NCBI RefSeq assembly: GCF_000422845.1
Contig: NZ_AUGV01000003.1
Coordinates: 186,001-250,000 of the forward strand
DNA length: 64,000 nucleotides
DNA from: Oceanobacter kriegii DSM 6294
GTDB taxonomy: Bacteria; Pseudomonadota; Gammaproteobacteria; Pseudomonadales; Oceanobacteraceae
Reading direction: 5' to 3'
A program made the translations under genes and the position numbers. The notes under the pieces are model-generated. The model was not told the DNA's origin. It did not search any database and saw only the letters and a program-made list of their open reading frames with translations. Positions 17,439 through 24,213 of this stretch are shown in pieces. Within the stretch, counting starts at the first letter, position 1. Every line of letters starts with the position of its first letter.

Positions 17439-18380
17439 ATGGCACTTATTCTGGGTACATACGGTTTTAGTCCGTATGAGCGAAAACTGATTCAAGAACA
17501 ACTCAAGGTTATAGATTCCAAAGTGGCTTGCCAGTGGATGTACGCTGGCGAGACGACGGAGGCTGCCTTGCTGTTGGCAAAAAAGCCGTGTCACAAAGGC
17601 ACCCAGGCGGTTCAGGTTCGTTTGTATAAACCGGTCGACAAGAATTCCGAATCGCGCCAAACACACTATATAGACGCAGAATGGCCACTGCGGATATTCG
17701 GCTTATTGGATATCGTTCAGCAAACCGAAAAGATTATTAATAATAATTCTGCTGCCCAGTCCGGCACGGCCACCACCAATGAGACCGCTGCCCTGATTAA
17801 AAAGCTGACGGCACTCAAATCCGGTAACGCCATATACCAGTTAAACAACCAGCTGCTGGCAGCCCTGACAGAAGAAAACCGACGCACCTTTATATATTCG
17901 CGCTTGCCGGTCAGCGCCCTTGGTGATGCCCTGCGCAAGAACAAGCACATTGAAATCGGCAACGCTGTCGACAACGCCACCCAGCTGCCGCACAAGTACC
18001 CGCTGATCGCTTTGCTGTGGGATCTGGAGCTGGAAGCCGACTTGCCCGCCAGTGACCTGTCTCAGTGGGAGCAGCGCCGTTACAGCCTTGGTCAGTGGCC
18101 GGATTTCAAGTGGCTGCGCACCGGTGATAATGTACTGCGCCTGAGTGCTGCCTTTACCAAACGCCCACTGTCCATTCAGGAAGCGGCTACGCTGTTAAAG
18201 ATTGAACCCGGTGCTGTTATCCGGTTTCTGAAAGCTTGCACCACCGTTGGGCTGCGTATCACGGACACCCGCATACGCGGCGCACAGGCGCGTTTGGCGG
18301 CCAGCCCCAATGAACAGCAAGGTAAACAGCTTTCGTTGCTGTCGAGCCTTCGCAAACGACTCAAGATGGCGTTCTCATAA
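17439..18380 (+). CDS. Uncharacterised protein with C-terminal winged-helix-like domain, first gene of a GTPase/Roadblock operon
   Basis: The protein has 313 residues from ATG 17439; an in-frame ATG 12 bp upstream lacks a Shine-Dalgarno. The N terminus (MALILGTYGFSPYERKLI) to about residue 110, ending EWPLRIFGLLDIVQQ, looks like a degenerate receiver-type alpha/beta domain. A Ser/Thr/Asn-rich linker follows. Residues about 225-285 (LGQWPDFKWLRTGDNVLRLSA..LSIQEAATLLKIEPGAVIRFLKAC) resemble a winged helix, and the tail is basic. Its TAA overlaps the ATG of the GTPase gene by one base. By analogy with Streptomyces conservons, where a winged-helix protein (DUF742) partners a GTPase and a Roadblock protein, this may be an effector or DNA-binding adaptor. 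That is inference only. Confidence 0.65.
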   Translation: MALILGTYGFSPYERKLIQEQLKVIDSKVACQWMYAGETTEAALLLAKKPCHKGTQAVQVRLYKPVDKNSESRQTHYIDAEWPLRIFGLLDIVQQTEKIINNNSAAQSGTATTNETAALIKKLTALKSGNAIYQLNNQLLAALTEENRRTFIYSRLPVSALGDALRKNKHIEIGNAVDNATQLPHKYPLIALLWDLELEADLPASDLSQWEQRRYSLGQWPDFKWLRTGDNVLRLSAAFTKRPLSIQEAATLLKIEPGAVIRFLKACTTVGLRITDTRIRGAQARLAASPNEQQGKQLSLLSSLRKRLKMAFS

Positions 18381-18916
18381 TGCAGATACAAAACAAGGTG
18401 CTCTTCATCGGTCCTATGGGTGCGGGTAAAACCACCGCAATCCAGACGCTCAGCGACGATGTTGCTGCCAGCACCGAGGTACAGAACTCCAACAAGGAAA
18501 TGTTCAACAAGGAAACCACCACCGTTGCCATGGACTACGGTGCCATTCAGTTGGACGACAACCAGCGCATTCATTTGTACGGAATCCCTGGCCAGAAACA
18601 CTTTGAACCTGTCTGGCCTGTGGTGGCCAAAGGGGCCATTGGTGCGATCCTGCTGGTCAACGCATCGCAGCCCAACTGGCAGCAGGACACCCTGTACTTC
18701 ATCAAGGCGTTCGACATGCTGGCCAAAAGCAACAGCATTCTGGTGGCTGCCAATCGCATCACCGATGAACAACATGACGAACTGGCCGAGCTGCTCGACC
18801 AGCAAGGTTACTGCTTGCCGCTACTGACCACCGATCCACGCTTTCACGACGAGCTGGTACTGGCCCTTAACATTCTGATCGCCAATCTGGAAATTGAGAT
18901 ATCCATCGATGACTGA
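18380..18916 (+). CDS. Small Ras-like GTPase (Rup/MglA-like), atypical G3 and G4
   Basis: This 178-residue single-domain P-loop protein has Walker A GPMGAGKT at residues 11-18 and a threonine-rich switch I (NKETTTVAMDYG). Its G3-like motif is YGIPGQ at 67-72, where classical GTPases have DxxGQ. Its G4-like segment is ANRITD (N125), where NKxD is expected. This pattern fits prokaryotic Ras-superfamily proteins of unknown function (Rup group) and differs from MglA. Start and stop overlap the neighbours (TAATG upstream, 8-bp overlap downstream), implying translational coupling. Two Roadblock genes follow, and Roadblock proteins are the usual GAP/GEF partners of such GTPases. Nucleotide specificity needs testing because of the G4 change. 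Confidence 0.82.
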   Translation: MQIQNKVLFIGPMGAGKTTAIQTLSDDVAASTEVQNSNKEMFNKETTTVAMDYGAIQLDDNQRIHLYGIPGQKHFEPVWPVVAKGAIGAILLVNASQPNWQQDTLYFIKAFDMLAKSNSILVAANRITDEQHDELAELLDQQGYCLPLLTTDPRFHDELVLALNILIANLEIEISIDD

Positions 18917-19331
18917 TTCATCCAACCCGTTGAACTCCAACACCCTCAAGGCAGCATTCCGCGAGGCGTTGAAATCAGCCACCAAGGGCAGCAGCGGCAT
19001 GGAGTTTCTGCTGATGGCCACATCCGACGGTTATGCCCTGTGCGACACCATCAGCGATGGCAGCAACATCAACCGTGACAGTCTGGCTGCCATGGCCGCC
19101 TCGTTTGCAGGCATCAGCGATGGTCTGGCCAGCCAATCCAACAAACCCGCTGCCAATGGCAGCATCATTGAAACCAATGCGGGTTTGCTGGTGTGCAAAC
19201 AACTCAAGAGCAATCGCCATGAAGTGGTATTACTGGGTGCTTTTGAACAATCAACCAACCACGGCATTGCGCTGTGGTCACTCAACAAGGTGGTCAGCGA
19301 CGTGCTGGCGATCCTCGAAAACTACAATTAG
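18909..19331 (+). CDS. Roadblock/LC7 domain protein (first copy)
   Basis: The protein has 140 residues from ATG 18909, which overlaps the GTPase stop. The fold pattern is a helix (LKAAFREALKSAT), strand (GSSGMEFLLMATSDGYALCD), a second helix with SLAAMAASFAGISDGLA, and paired strands GSIIETNAGLLVCKQL and EVVLLGAF. This is the standard Roadblock/LC7 order. It presumably dimerises with itself or with the next gene product and regulates the GTPase, as MglB does for MglA. The upstream TTG in frame is inside the GTPase gene and unlikely. Confidence 0.82.
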   Translation: MTDSSNPLNSNTLKAAFREALKSATKGSSGMEFLLMATSDGYALCDTISDGSNINRDSLAAMAASFAGISDGLASQSNKPAANGSIIETNAGLLVCKQLKSNRHEVVLLGAFEQSTNHGIALWSLNKVVSDVLAILENYN

Positions 19332-19351
19332 ATCCCGTGAGGTAAACACAC

Positions 19352-19711
19352 ATGGCAAACATCAATGAAACCCTGAGCAAACTGCTGGAAATCGACGGCG
19401 CCGAAGCCGCCGCCGTGGTTGACCACAGCAGCGGCATGTTGCTGGGTTCTGCCGGTAGCGGCATGGACATGGAAATTGCTGCAGCAGGTAACACCGAAGT
19501 GGTTCGTTCCAAACTGAAAACCATCGACATGCTGGGCCTGAACCAGGACATCGACGATATCCTGATCACCCTGACCGACCACTACCACCTGATTCGCCCA
19601 ATGAGCACCGACCGTAGCCTGTTCATTTACTACGTGCTGTCCAACAGCAAGGCGAACCTGGCTCTGGCCCGTCGCGCACTGAAGTCTGCGGAAGAAAACC
19701 TCAGCATCTGA
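19352..19711 (+). CDS. Roadblock/LC7 domain protein (second copy)
   Basis: A 119-residue protein with ETLSKLLEIDGAEAAAVVDH, then MDMEIAAAGNTEVVRSKLKTID, DILITLTDHYHLIRPM and LFIYYVLSNSKANLALARRAL. This is a compact Roadblock fold of the kind found in proteins annotated as involved in chemotaxis or gliding. It lies 20 bp after the first Roadblock gene with a GTGAGG ribosome site. It is followed by a terminator, so it ends the four-gene operon. Two different Roadblock paralogues suggest a heterodimeric regulator. Confidence 0.82.
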   Translation: MANINETLSKLLEIDGAEAAAVVDHSSGMLLGSAGSGMDMEIAAAGNTEVVRSKLKTIDMLGLNQDIDDILITLTDHYHLIRPMSTDRSLFIYYVLSNSKANLALARRALKSAEENLSI

Positions 19712-19720
19712 TACTTCCTG

Positions 19721-19752
19721 CAGAGCCGCATCCTGCGGCTCTGTTTCTTTTC
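19721..19752 (+). terminator. Terminator of the GTPase/Roadblock operon
   Basis: CAGAGCCGCA/TGCGGCTCTG perfect 10-bp arms with a 3-nt loop followed by TTTCTTTT, 10 bp after the stop codon. Confidence 0.9.
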
Positions 19753-19854
19753 CCGACCTGCCCGCCCCACCACCAGCAACAACAAATCCCTGAGCTATCA
19801 ATACCTCATATGGCGCCATTGAGGACACTTGAGGGTGACAGACGTCCGAACAAC

Positions 19855-19886
19855 CCTTAAAAATAGAACAAATTCTATTTTTAAGG
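19855..19886 (+). promoter_or_regulatory. Perfect 14-bp hairpin that contains the ribosome-binding site
   Basis: CCTTAAAAATAGAA (19855-19868) and its exact complement (19873-19886) are separated by 4 nt. The right arm ends in AAGG, the only Shine-Dalgarno candidate for the ATG at 19893, so folding would hide it. It could equally be an operator. It is very AT-rich, so thermal opening is plausible. Confidence 0.7.
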
Positions 19887-19892
19887 AATTTC

Positions 19893-20615
19893 ATGAAATT
19901 TATCCTTCTGTCTCTGTTGCTTTTGAGCACGCCCTCATGGGCAGCTCAATATGAAAAACAGCACATCAAAGCAGTCAAACTGATTGCTCCTGACTGGCCA
20001 GGACTCACCAATGCCGATGGCAGCGGCCTTTACTGGGAAGTCATTCGTAAGGTGTATGAGCCCGTCGATATTGCCGTGCGCTATTCCGATGCCCCCTGGA
20101 ATAGGGCCTTGAAGATGGTGACCGACTACTACCTCTACAGTGGTATTGTTGGCGTTGTTGAAGGCGACGGAAGTAATCTGATCCTGCCAAGGGAACCACT
20201 CGATCGGGTTTATCTGTATAGCCTGAGCATGCCCTCACAGCCGCCATTTACCCGTCAGGCCAATGTCCGTGTTGCATGGCACAAGGGTTATGACCTGTTT
20301 CCACCTGGCACCACGCAGCTCGAAACACACGAATACCGGACCCCTGGGCAGGCGATAGGAATGCTCAATAACGGCGAGGTAGATTATCTGCTGGATACCA
20401 GAGAGGCCCTGCTGGATTACATCCGGCTATCAAACCAGGAGCCCAAGGATTTTCAATTGAATCGCTTGCCCGGTGGTAAGGGCGTCTATATCGGTTTTTA
20501 CGACGTTCCTTCATCCCGGCTACTGATCGATATCTACGATCAACGCATACAGCAACTGAAAGCGTCGGGGGAGTTGCAAGCCCTGTACGACAAATACAGC
20601 ATCGAAATGCCCTGA
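19893..20615 (+). CDS. Periplasmic solute-binding protein (amino-acid type, SBP family 3)
   Basis: This 240-residue protein has a clear signal peptide (MKFILLSLLLLSTPSWA, cleavage before AQYE) and a family 3 binding-protein layout. That layout includes DWPGLTNADGSGLYWEVIRKVYEP, a GEVDYLLDT-type hinge segment, and C-terminal LKASGELQALYDKYSIE. No permease or ATPase is adjacent, so it may be an orphan sensor or binding protein. It lies downstream of the Roadblock operon but behind that operon's terminator, so expression is probably separate. Its ribosome site is inside a perfect hairpin. Confidence 0.82.
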   Translation: MKFILLSLLLLSTPSWAAQYEKQHIKAVKLIAPDWPGLTNADGSGLYWEVIRKVYEPVDIAVRYSDAPWNRALKMVTDYYLYSGIVGVVEGDGSNLILPREPLDRVYLYSLSMPSQPPFTRQANVRVAWHKGYDLFPPGTTQLETHEYRTPGQAIGMLNNGEVDYLLDTREALLDYIRLSNQEPKDFQLNRLPGGKGVYIGFYDVPSSRLLIDIYDQRIQQLKASGELQALYDKYSIEMP

Positions 20616-20624
20616 CACCAATGG

Positions 20625-20918
20625 TCAGGCCGATTTGCCGCGTCTGACCGTCCAGAAAACCCTGCCCAGCAAGCGATCATAGCTTTGCAAGCCCATCGCC
20701 TGTGGTGAGTCGCTCATACTGGAATCCCCCTGCAGCCAGACCCCGTCCGCTTCACACGCCTGTATCCGTTTTACAATCAATCCCAGCTCAGCATGTCGAA
20801 CCAGCACACACTGGCCCGGCCGATAGCCTCGCACCGGCCAGCGTAGCGCCCAAACAAAATCGCCGGGCATCAAGCCCGGCGACATGCTGAGTCCGGAGAC
20901 TCTGGCAACCTTCAGCAT
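20625..20918 (-). CDS. sodX: Nickel-type superoxide dismutase maturation protease
   Basis: The protein has 97 residues from the ATG complementary to 20916-20918, which overlaps the sodN stop as TGATG. It is a minimal S24/S26 signal-peptidase-like protein: catalytic Ser in the SGLSMSPGL motif near residue 12, then GDFVWALRW, the general-base Lys in LIVKRIQA, and GDSSMSDSP. SodX-type proteases remove the leader of the Ni-SOD precursor to expose the N-terminal His of the nickel hook. Immediate linkage to sodN makes the call firm. Confidence 0.92.
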   Translation of the reverse strand: MLKVARVSGLSMSPGLMPGDFVWALRWPVRGYRPGQCVLVRHAELGLIVKRIQACEADGVWLQGDSSMSDSPQAMGLQSYDRLLGRVFWTVRRGKSA

Positions 20919-21424
20919 CAGGCTTCTGGCGTCAGCTGTGGGTAAACCACAATCTCTTCTGGCAGGTACGGGCACTTGGCGCGGAAGGTAGAGACACCTT
21001 TAGTGGCCCAGAAGATTTCGGCAAACTCGTTCACCAGCTCCAACAACTTCATGGCGTCGTCGCGGTTGATTTCCTGCTTGGCCCTGGAAGCTGCCAGCAT
21101 GATTTTATGCGTCAACTCATGCAGTTGCGGGAATTGATCCAGTTGCGGCTGCTTGATGTAGTCGCCCCAGATCACACGAATCTCTTCTTTCACAACCAGA
21201 CCGTGAGCTTCTTTTTCCTTCACCAGACGGCTGACCTTGGCGATGGTGTTGACGTTCAGCTCGGCAGACTTCAGCTCTTCCAGCAGGTCGACCATACGAA
21301 TCACAGTCAATGCCGCGATCTGGGCAGTGGACGGATCGTAGATTTTACAAGGAATGTCGCAGTGGGCAGCGGCTTCTTCAAAGCCCAGCGAGGTATCCAG
21401 TTTCGACATCAGCGTGTGCAGCAT
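20918..21424 (-). CDS. sodN: Nickel superoxide dismutase precursor
   Basis: A 168-residue Ni-SOD. After a 20-residue leader (MLHTLMSKLDTSLGFEEAAA) comes the nickel hook HCDIPCKIY at residues 21-29, with His1, Cys2 and Cys6 of the mature protein as ligands. A four-helix bundle with a C-terminal FRAKCPYLPEEIVVYP follows. It dismutates superoxide in the cytosol as a hexamer. The gene overlaps sodX and is preceded 4 bp upstream by a His-rich membrane protein gene, giving a four-gene operon starting at 22077. Confidence 0.95.
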   Translation of the reverse strand: MLHTLMSKLDTSLGFEEAAAHCDIPCKIYDPSTAQIAALTVIRMVDLLEELKSAELNVNTIAKVSRLVKEKEAHGLVVKEEIRVIWGDYIKQPQLDQFPQLHELTHKIMLAASRAKQEINRDDAMKLLELVNEFAEIFWATKGVSTFRAKCPYLPEEIVVYPQLTPEA

Positions 21425-21427
21425 GAC

Positions 21428-21622
21428 TTATTTCTCCTCGTTGGATTTACGGCTGGCCAGACGGGAACGAACGAACCAGGCACCAGTGGCCAGAACGGCA
21501 ACGATGGCAACGGCGGTGATGGCGTGAACGGAACCGCTCATCCAGTGACCGTGATCGTGACCAGGGTGAGCCAGTGCCAGGGATGGCAGCAGCGCAGAAC
21601 CTGCAAGCAATGCGTTTTTCAT
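21428..21622 (-). CDS. Small His-rich membrane protein in the Ni-SOD operon
   Basis: This 64-residue protein has a signal-like N terminus (MKNALLAGSALLPSLALA), then HPGHDHGHW (His 19, 22, 24, 26), one transmembrane helix (about residues 33-51) and a charged tail. If cleaved after ALA, the mature protein would begin with His and carry a metal-binding tail outside the membrane. The sequence recalls the first part of HupE/UreJ nickel transporters, though only a short fragment. Its stop is 4 bp from sodN and its start overlaps the upstream gene. A role in nickel supply is inferred from His content and operon. Confidence 0.75.
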   Translation of the reverse strand: MKNALLAGSALLPSLALAHPGHDHGHWMSGSVHAITAVAIVAVLATGAWFVRSRLASRKSNEEK

Positions 21623-22077
21623 CAGTGAAATCCTTTGGGTGAAGGTGAAGTCGATCGTGTTTTGTCGGCGCCACCGCTGAGCGAAGCCGCTGCAGATGGC
21701 GACAGTGCCGCGTCGGCAGGCAAGTCTTCAAACTGACGCAACAGCGTCAGCGTTTCCTGTCGCAGCATCAGCCCCGCCCGATGGCAGGCACGCTGACCAT
21801 TGAGGGTTTGCTGCTCGCTGAGATCGGCAATGAAGTTTTCCGCCCGGGTCAGGCAACGGTGAAACTCTCCACGCTGCTGCAACAAGGCATTGCACTCCGC
21901 CATATTGATGTAACTCACCACCACACTGGCAATGGCGCCATCCATATCCAGCGGTGCCAGTGCCTCAAACCCCTCCAGAGCCAACTGCAACGCCTGGCGG
22001 TGATGACCCAACGCCTGCAAATACTGATGCTCCAGAAATGCCTGCTGTCCCTGTCTGGCTGCGGCTTTCCAATCCAT
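21622..22077 (-). CDS. TPR-like protein, first gene of the Ni-SOD operon
   Basis: The protein has 151 residues from the ATG complementary to 22075-22077 (MDWKAAARQGQQAFLEH). The helical pattern AFLEHQYLQALGHHRQALQLALEGFEAL resembles a tetratricopeptide pair, followed by VVSYINMAECNALLQQRGEFHRCLTRAENFI and a Ser/Pro-rich tail. The open frame extends 17 codons upstream without a ribosome site. Its stop overlaps the start of the His-rich gene. No catalytic motif is visible. It may be an adaptor for Ni-SOD assembly, but there is no direct evidence. Confidence 0.7.
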   Translation of the reverse strand: MDWKAAARQGQQAFLEHQYLQALGHHRQALQLALEGFEALAPLDMDGAIASVVVSYINMAECNALLQQRGEFHRCLTRAENFIADLSEQQTLNGQRACHRAGLMLRQETLTLLRQFEDLPADAALSPSAAASLSGGADKTRSTSPSPKGFH

Positions 22078-22098
22078 ACTGGCACTCCAACAAAACAC

Positions 22099-22117
22099 AA
22101 TGCGAAACATTAGCATT
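22099..22117 (-). promoter_or_regulatory. Inverted repeat upstream of the Ni-SOD operon
   Basis: AATGC and GCATT arms separated by 9 bp, 22 bp before the first start codon of the operon, in an AT-rich stretch. It could be a metal-responsive operator; it does not match a full Fur box. Confidence 0.35.
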
Positions 22118-22182
22118 AAGATTTGCAAGAGTTAAGCGGCTTTTATTACTCACCAACACCAGGTTATTCAGTTGAAACAATA

Positions 22183-23145
22183 CTAACGATCGTTATAAAC
22201 CTCCCACTCGCCTTCTTCCCGGACAAACAGCAAACCGGACAAACCATGGTTGTCCGGGGCGCTATAGCCCGCCAGCTCCGCCCGCAAGGCATCCACTGCG
22301 TCGTGATCACTGGCCGCCACGTACCAGATCTCGTCACGGTGTGGCACCGCGACCACCAGCTCGTCTCCCGCTTGCTGTTCAAGCTGGTTCCATAACTCCG
22401 GATACAGCAACGCCGATGCCATCAAATGGTTGTCACAGCTCAGCGCCGTAATGGCGCCATGCTGGCCCTGACGAATGGTCCGCAGTACCGCCAGCGCGTT
22501 ACGTTCCGCCTGCGTCGCCAAAGATGCCTGTGTCAGCTGACGATCGAGACCAAACTGGCGCAAGCTGGCCGGACTAACGGCGATGCGATCGCTGTCACAG
22601 TCGATCGCCCAGGTCAGAATCAGGTCACCTACCATAGGCTGCGACCATGGCAACGACTCCGACGACGCGCCCAACTGTTGCAGCAGGGACTGCTGATAGG
22701 CGGTGGTTTTGATCACCGGCAGCACACACTCTGGCGTCAACGAGGGCTGTTCAGCGGTGGATTCCATACCTGCAGCCGTTTCAGAGCGAGTCTGTGCGGC
22801 CATGGTGTCGGCAACACTCTGGGCAAAAGCGGGCTGCTCGGCGGCAATCAGGTTGCTGCCCAGCCAACCACGGTCGAGCGCCAGATACAGCACATATTCC
22901 AACCCCAGAAAGCCGGCGAAGACCAGTACCGCAATGTGGCTGAATTTCAGTCCCAGCTGCTCCAGTCCGGTCCAGACGGCGTACACCGCCACCAGCAACA
23001 CCAGACACACAGCGGCCATCACCGCGCGGTTGGGGTGAATTTTCTGCGGGCAACCAGCGCAAGGCATGGAGAAAGGATTAAGCGCCATCACCATGGTCTG
23101 GAAATCCAGCGGTGTGCCGCATTGGGGGCATTTTCGATGAGACAT
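22183..23145 (-). CDS. Zinc-ribbon membrane protein of unknown function
   Basis: A 320-residue protein. Four cysteines near the N terminus (CPQC at 6-9 and CAGC at 29-32) form a zinc ribbon. Two transmembrane helices follow (about 42-60 and 72-92), then a large cytosolic domain with no motif I recognise. Its later part (ALAVLRTIRQGQHGAITALSC and ALLYPELWNQLEQQAGDELVVAVPHRDEIWYVA) looks like a compact alpha/beta domain. It lies upstream of the Ni-SOD operon on the same strand, about 105 bp away, and just after a DUF2164 gene. Function unknown. Confidence 0.75.
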   Translation of the reverse strand: MSHRKCPQCGTPLDFQTMVMALNPFSMPCAGCPQKIHPNRAVMAAVCLVLLVAVYAVWTGLEQLGLKFSHIAVLVFAGFLGLEYVLYLALDRGWLGSNLIAAEQPAFAQSVADTMAAQTRSETAAGMESTAEQPSLTPECVLPVIKTTAYQQSLLQQLGASSESLPWSQPMVGDLILTWAIDCDSDRIAVSPASLRQFGLDRQLTQASLATQAERNALAVLRTIRQGQHGAITALSCDNHLMASALLYPELWNQLEQQAGDELVVAVPHRDEIWYVAASDHDAVDALRAELAGYSAPDNHGLSGLLFVREEGEWEVYNDR

Positions 23146-23169
23146 GAAGGTGTTCCGAATGGGGGCAGA

Positions 23170-23421
23170 TCAGATACGTTTGGCCGGATACTGCTCCAGC
23201 TCGGCCAACTCGTCAGAGATATCCATCAGTTTGCTTTGCAGCACCGCTTCAGCATCGCGCAAGCCCTGATTATAAAAAGCCGTCGCGATATCCCGGCCAA
23301 TAAAGTCGAGTAAAAACTCCGCCTCAAAGCTGCCGAGATCACGGTCCAGTTCATCACTGAAATAGCGTTTCAGTCGCTGAATCAGCTCCGCCCGATCGGC
23401 AGTGCTTAATTGAATAGTCAT
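23170..23421 (-). CDS. DUF2164 family protein
   Basis: This 83-residue protein shows the DUF2164 pattern: LIQRLKRYFSDELDRDLGSFEAEFLLDFIGRDIATAFYNQGLRDA. It is a small, soluble, helical protein of unknown role found widely in proteobacteria. It precedes the zinc-ribbon membrane protein gene by 24 bp on the same strand, so the two are probably co-transcribed. Divergent ORFs over it are shadows. Confidence 0.88.
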   Translation of the reverse strand: MTIQLSTADRAELIQRLKRYFSDELDRDLGSFEAEFLLDFIGRDIATAFYNQGLRDAEAVLQSKLMDISDELAELEQYPAKRI

Positions 23422-23456
23422 GAAATCGTTTCCTTACAAAGCGCTCTGGCTGAAAC

Positions 23457-23486
23457 AAAAACGGCCAGTAAACACTGGCCGTTTGA
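23457..23486 (-). terminator. Terminator of the PA4642-family gene
   Basis: AACGGCCAGT/ACTGGCCGTT perfect arms with a 4-nt loop; the A-run on the left of the + strand becomes a U-tract in the leftward transcript. Confidence 0.88.
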
Positions 23487-23509
23487 GGGGAGCAACTGGG
23501 CCTGACAGC

Positions 23510-23806
23510 TCAGGCTGCAGCGCCAGCATCCTTCAGAATGGCGGCGTAATCCGCGCCTTTGGCATGCTGGCTAACGGTAGCCAGAATGGACTCACCGTTG
23601 CGGTTGGTAGCGTTCAGGTCGTGACCCTTGGCCTTGAACAGCTCAACGTAATCGGCAAACGTCGCCGGCACCATATGACGGTAAGCACGGATCACGGACA
23701 CGTAATCCGCTGAGTCGCCATCGTAGCTGTTGACGTTCAGGAACATGCTCAACTGCGCTTCCGTCCAGTCACCACCAAATACTTTTTCTTTGTCTTTCTT
23801 TTGCAT
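23510..23806 (-). CDS. PA4642 family protein
   Basis: This 98-residue protein matches the conserved hypothetical family named for Pseudomonas PA4642: KDKEKVFGGDWTEAQLSMFL at the start, then YVSVIRAYRHMVPATFADYVELFKAKGHDLNATNRNG, ending in SQHAKGADYAAILKDAGA. The ankyrin-like GHDLNATN..GESILATVSQH segment suggests a short ankyrin-type hairpin. The gene is monocistronic, with its own terminator just downstream. Function unknown. Confidence 0.85.
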   Translation of the reverse strand: MQKKDKEKVFGGDWTEAQLSMFLNVNSYDGDSADYVSVIRAYRHMVPATFADYVELFKAKGHDLNATNRNGESILATVSQHAKGADYAAILKDAGAAA

Positions 23807-23886
23807 GGACTCTCTCCTTGCCGGACGCTGCGTTGGCAGCGTCGTGGGGTTAATCGATCGTTGGCAAGCCTCAAAATGGGTTTGCC

Positions 23887-23919
23887 CTAGGGACTCTCTG
23901 AATAACTCGGTGCCCGCTC
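23887..23919. mobile_element. Solo end of the MITE family, coding for the MNT C terminus
   Basis: These 33 bp match, with one mismatch, the inverted right end of the element at 35968-36238 (CTAGGGACYCTCTGAATAAC then TCGGTGCCCGCTC). No interior element sequence follows on either side, so it is a solo terminus or a remnant left after deletion. The CTAG at its edge provides the TAG stop of the nucleotidyltransferase gene. Confidence 0.85.
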
Positions 23920-24213
23920 AAACAAGATCTGGCCAACCCGGCGGATATGATCAATCAAATCCGGGTTATCAATATCGGCAAACAGCGATAAATCGATTGC
24001 CCACGGCAGCAGCAAGTCATCCAACTGCTGCTCCATGCGATTCAGATCCTGAAGCGATAAATCATCGCCCTCAAGCGTCAGATCAATATCAGAACCGGGG
24101 CGATAATTGCCCTTGGCTCGGGAGCCATACAGCACCACACGCTGAACCTTCTGCTGACGAGCAAACAGTTCACGTAACTGTTGCAGGCTCTGATCCGGCA
24201 ACCCGTACGGCAT
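23887..24213 (-). CDS. mntA: Minimal nucleotidyltransferase, antitoxin of a MNT/HEPT pair
   Basis: This protein of about 108 residues has the polymerase-beta-type nucleotidyltransferase core GSRAKG-x5-SDIDL (residues 30-45; catalytic Asp42 and Asp44). A third acidic strand segment (LPWAIDLSLFADI) follows. MNT proteins of this type AMPylate a tyrosine in the HEPT partner, neutralising it. The start overlaps the HEPT stop as TGATG. The last ten residues (ERAPSYSESP) and the stop are encoded by a MITE terminal repeat, an unusual C-terminal extension after the usual GQILFE end. Confidence 0.85.
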   Translation of the reverse strand: MPYGLPDQSLQQLRELFARQQKVQRVVLYGSRAKGNYRPGSDIDLTLEGDDLSLQDLNRMEQQLDDLLLPWAIDLSLFADIDNPDLIDHIRRVGQILFERAPSYSESP

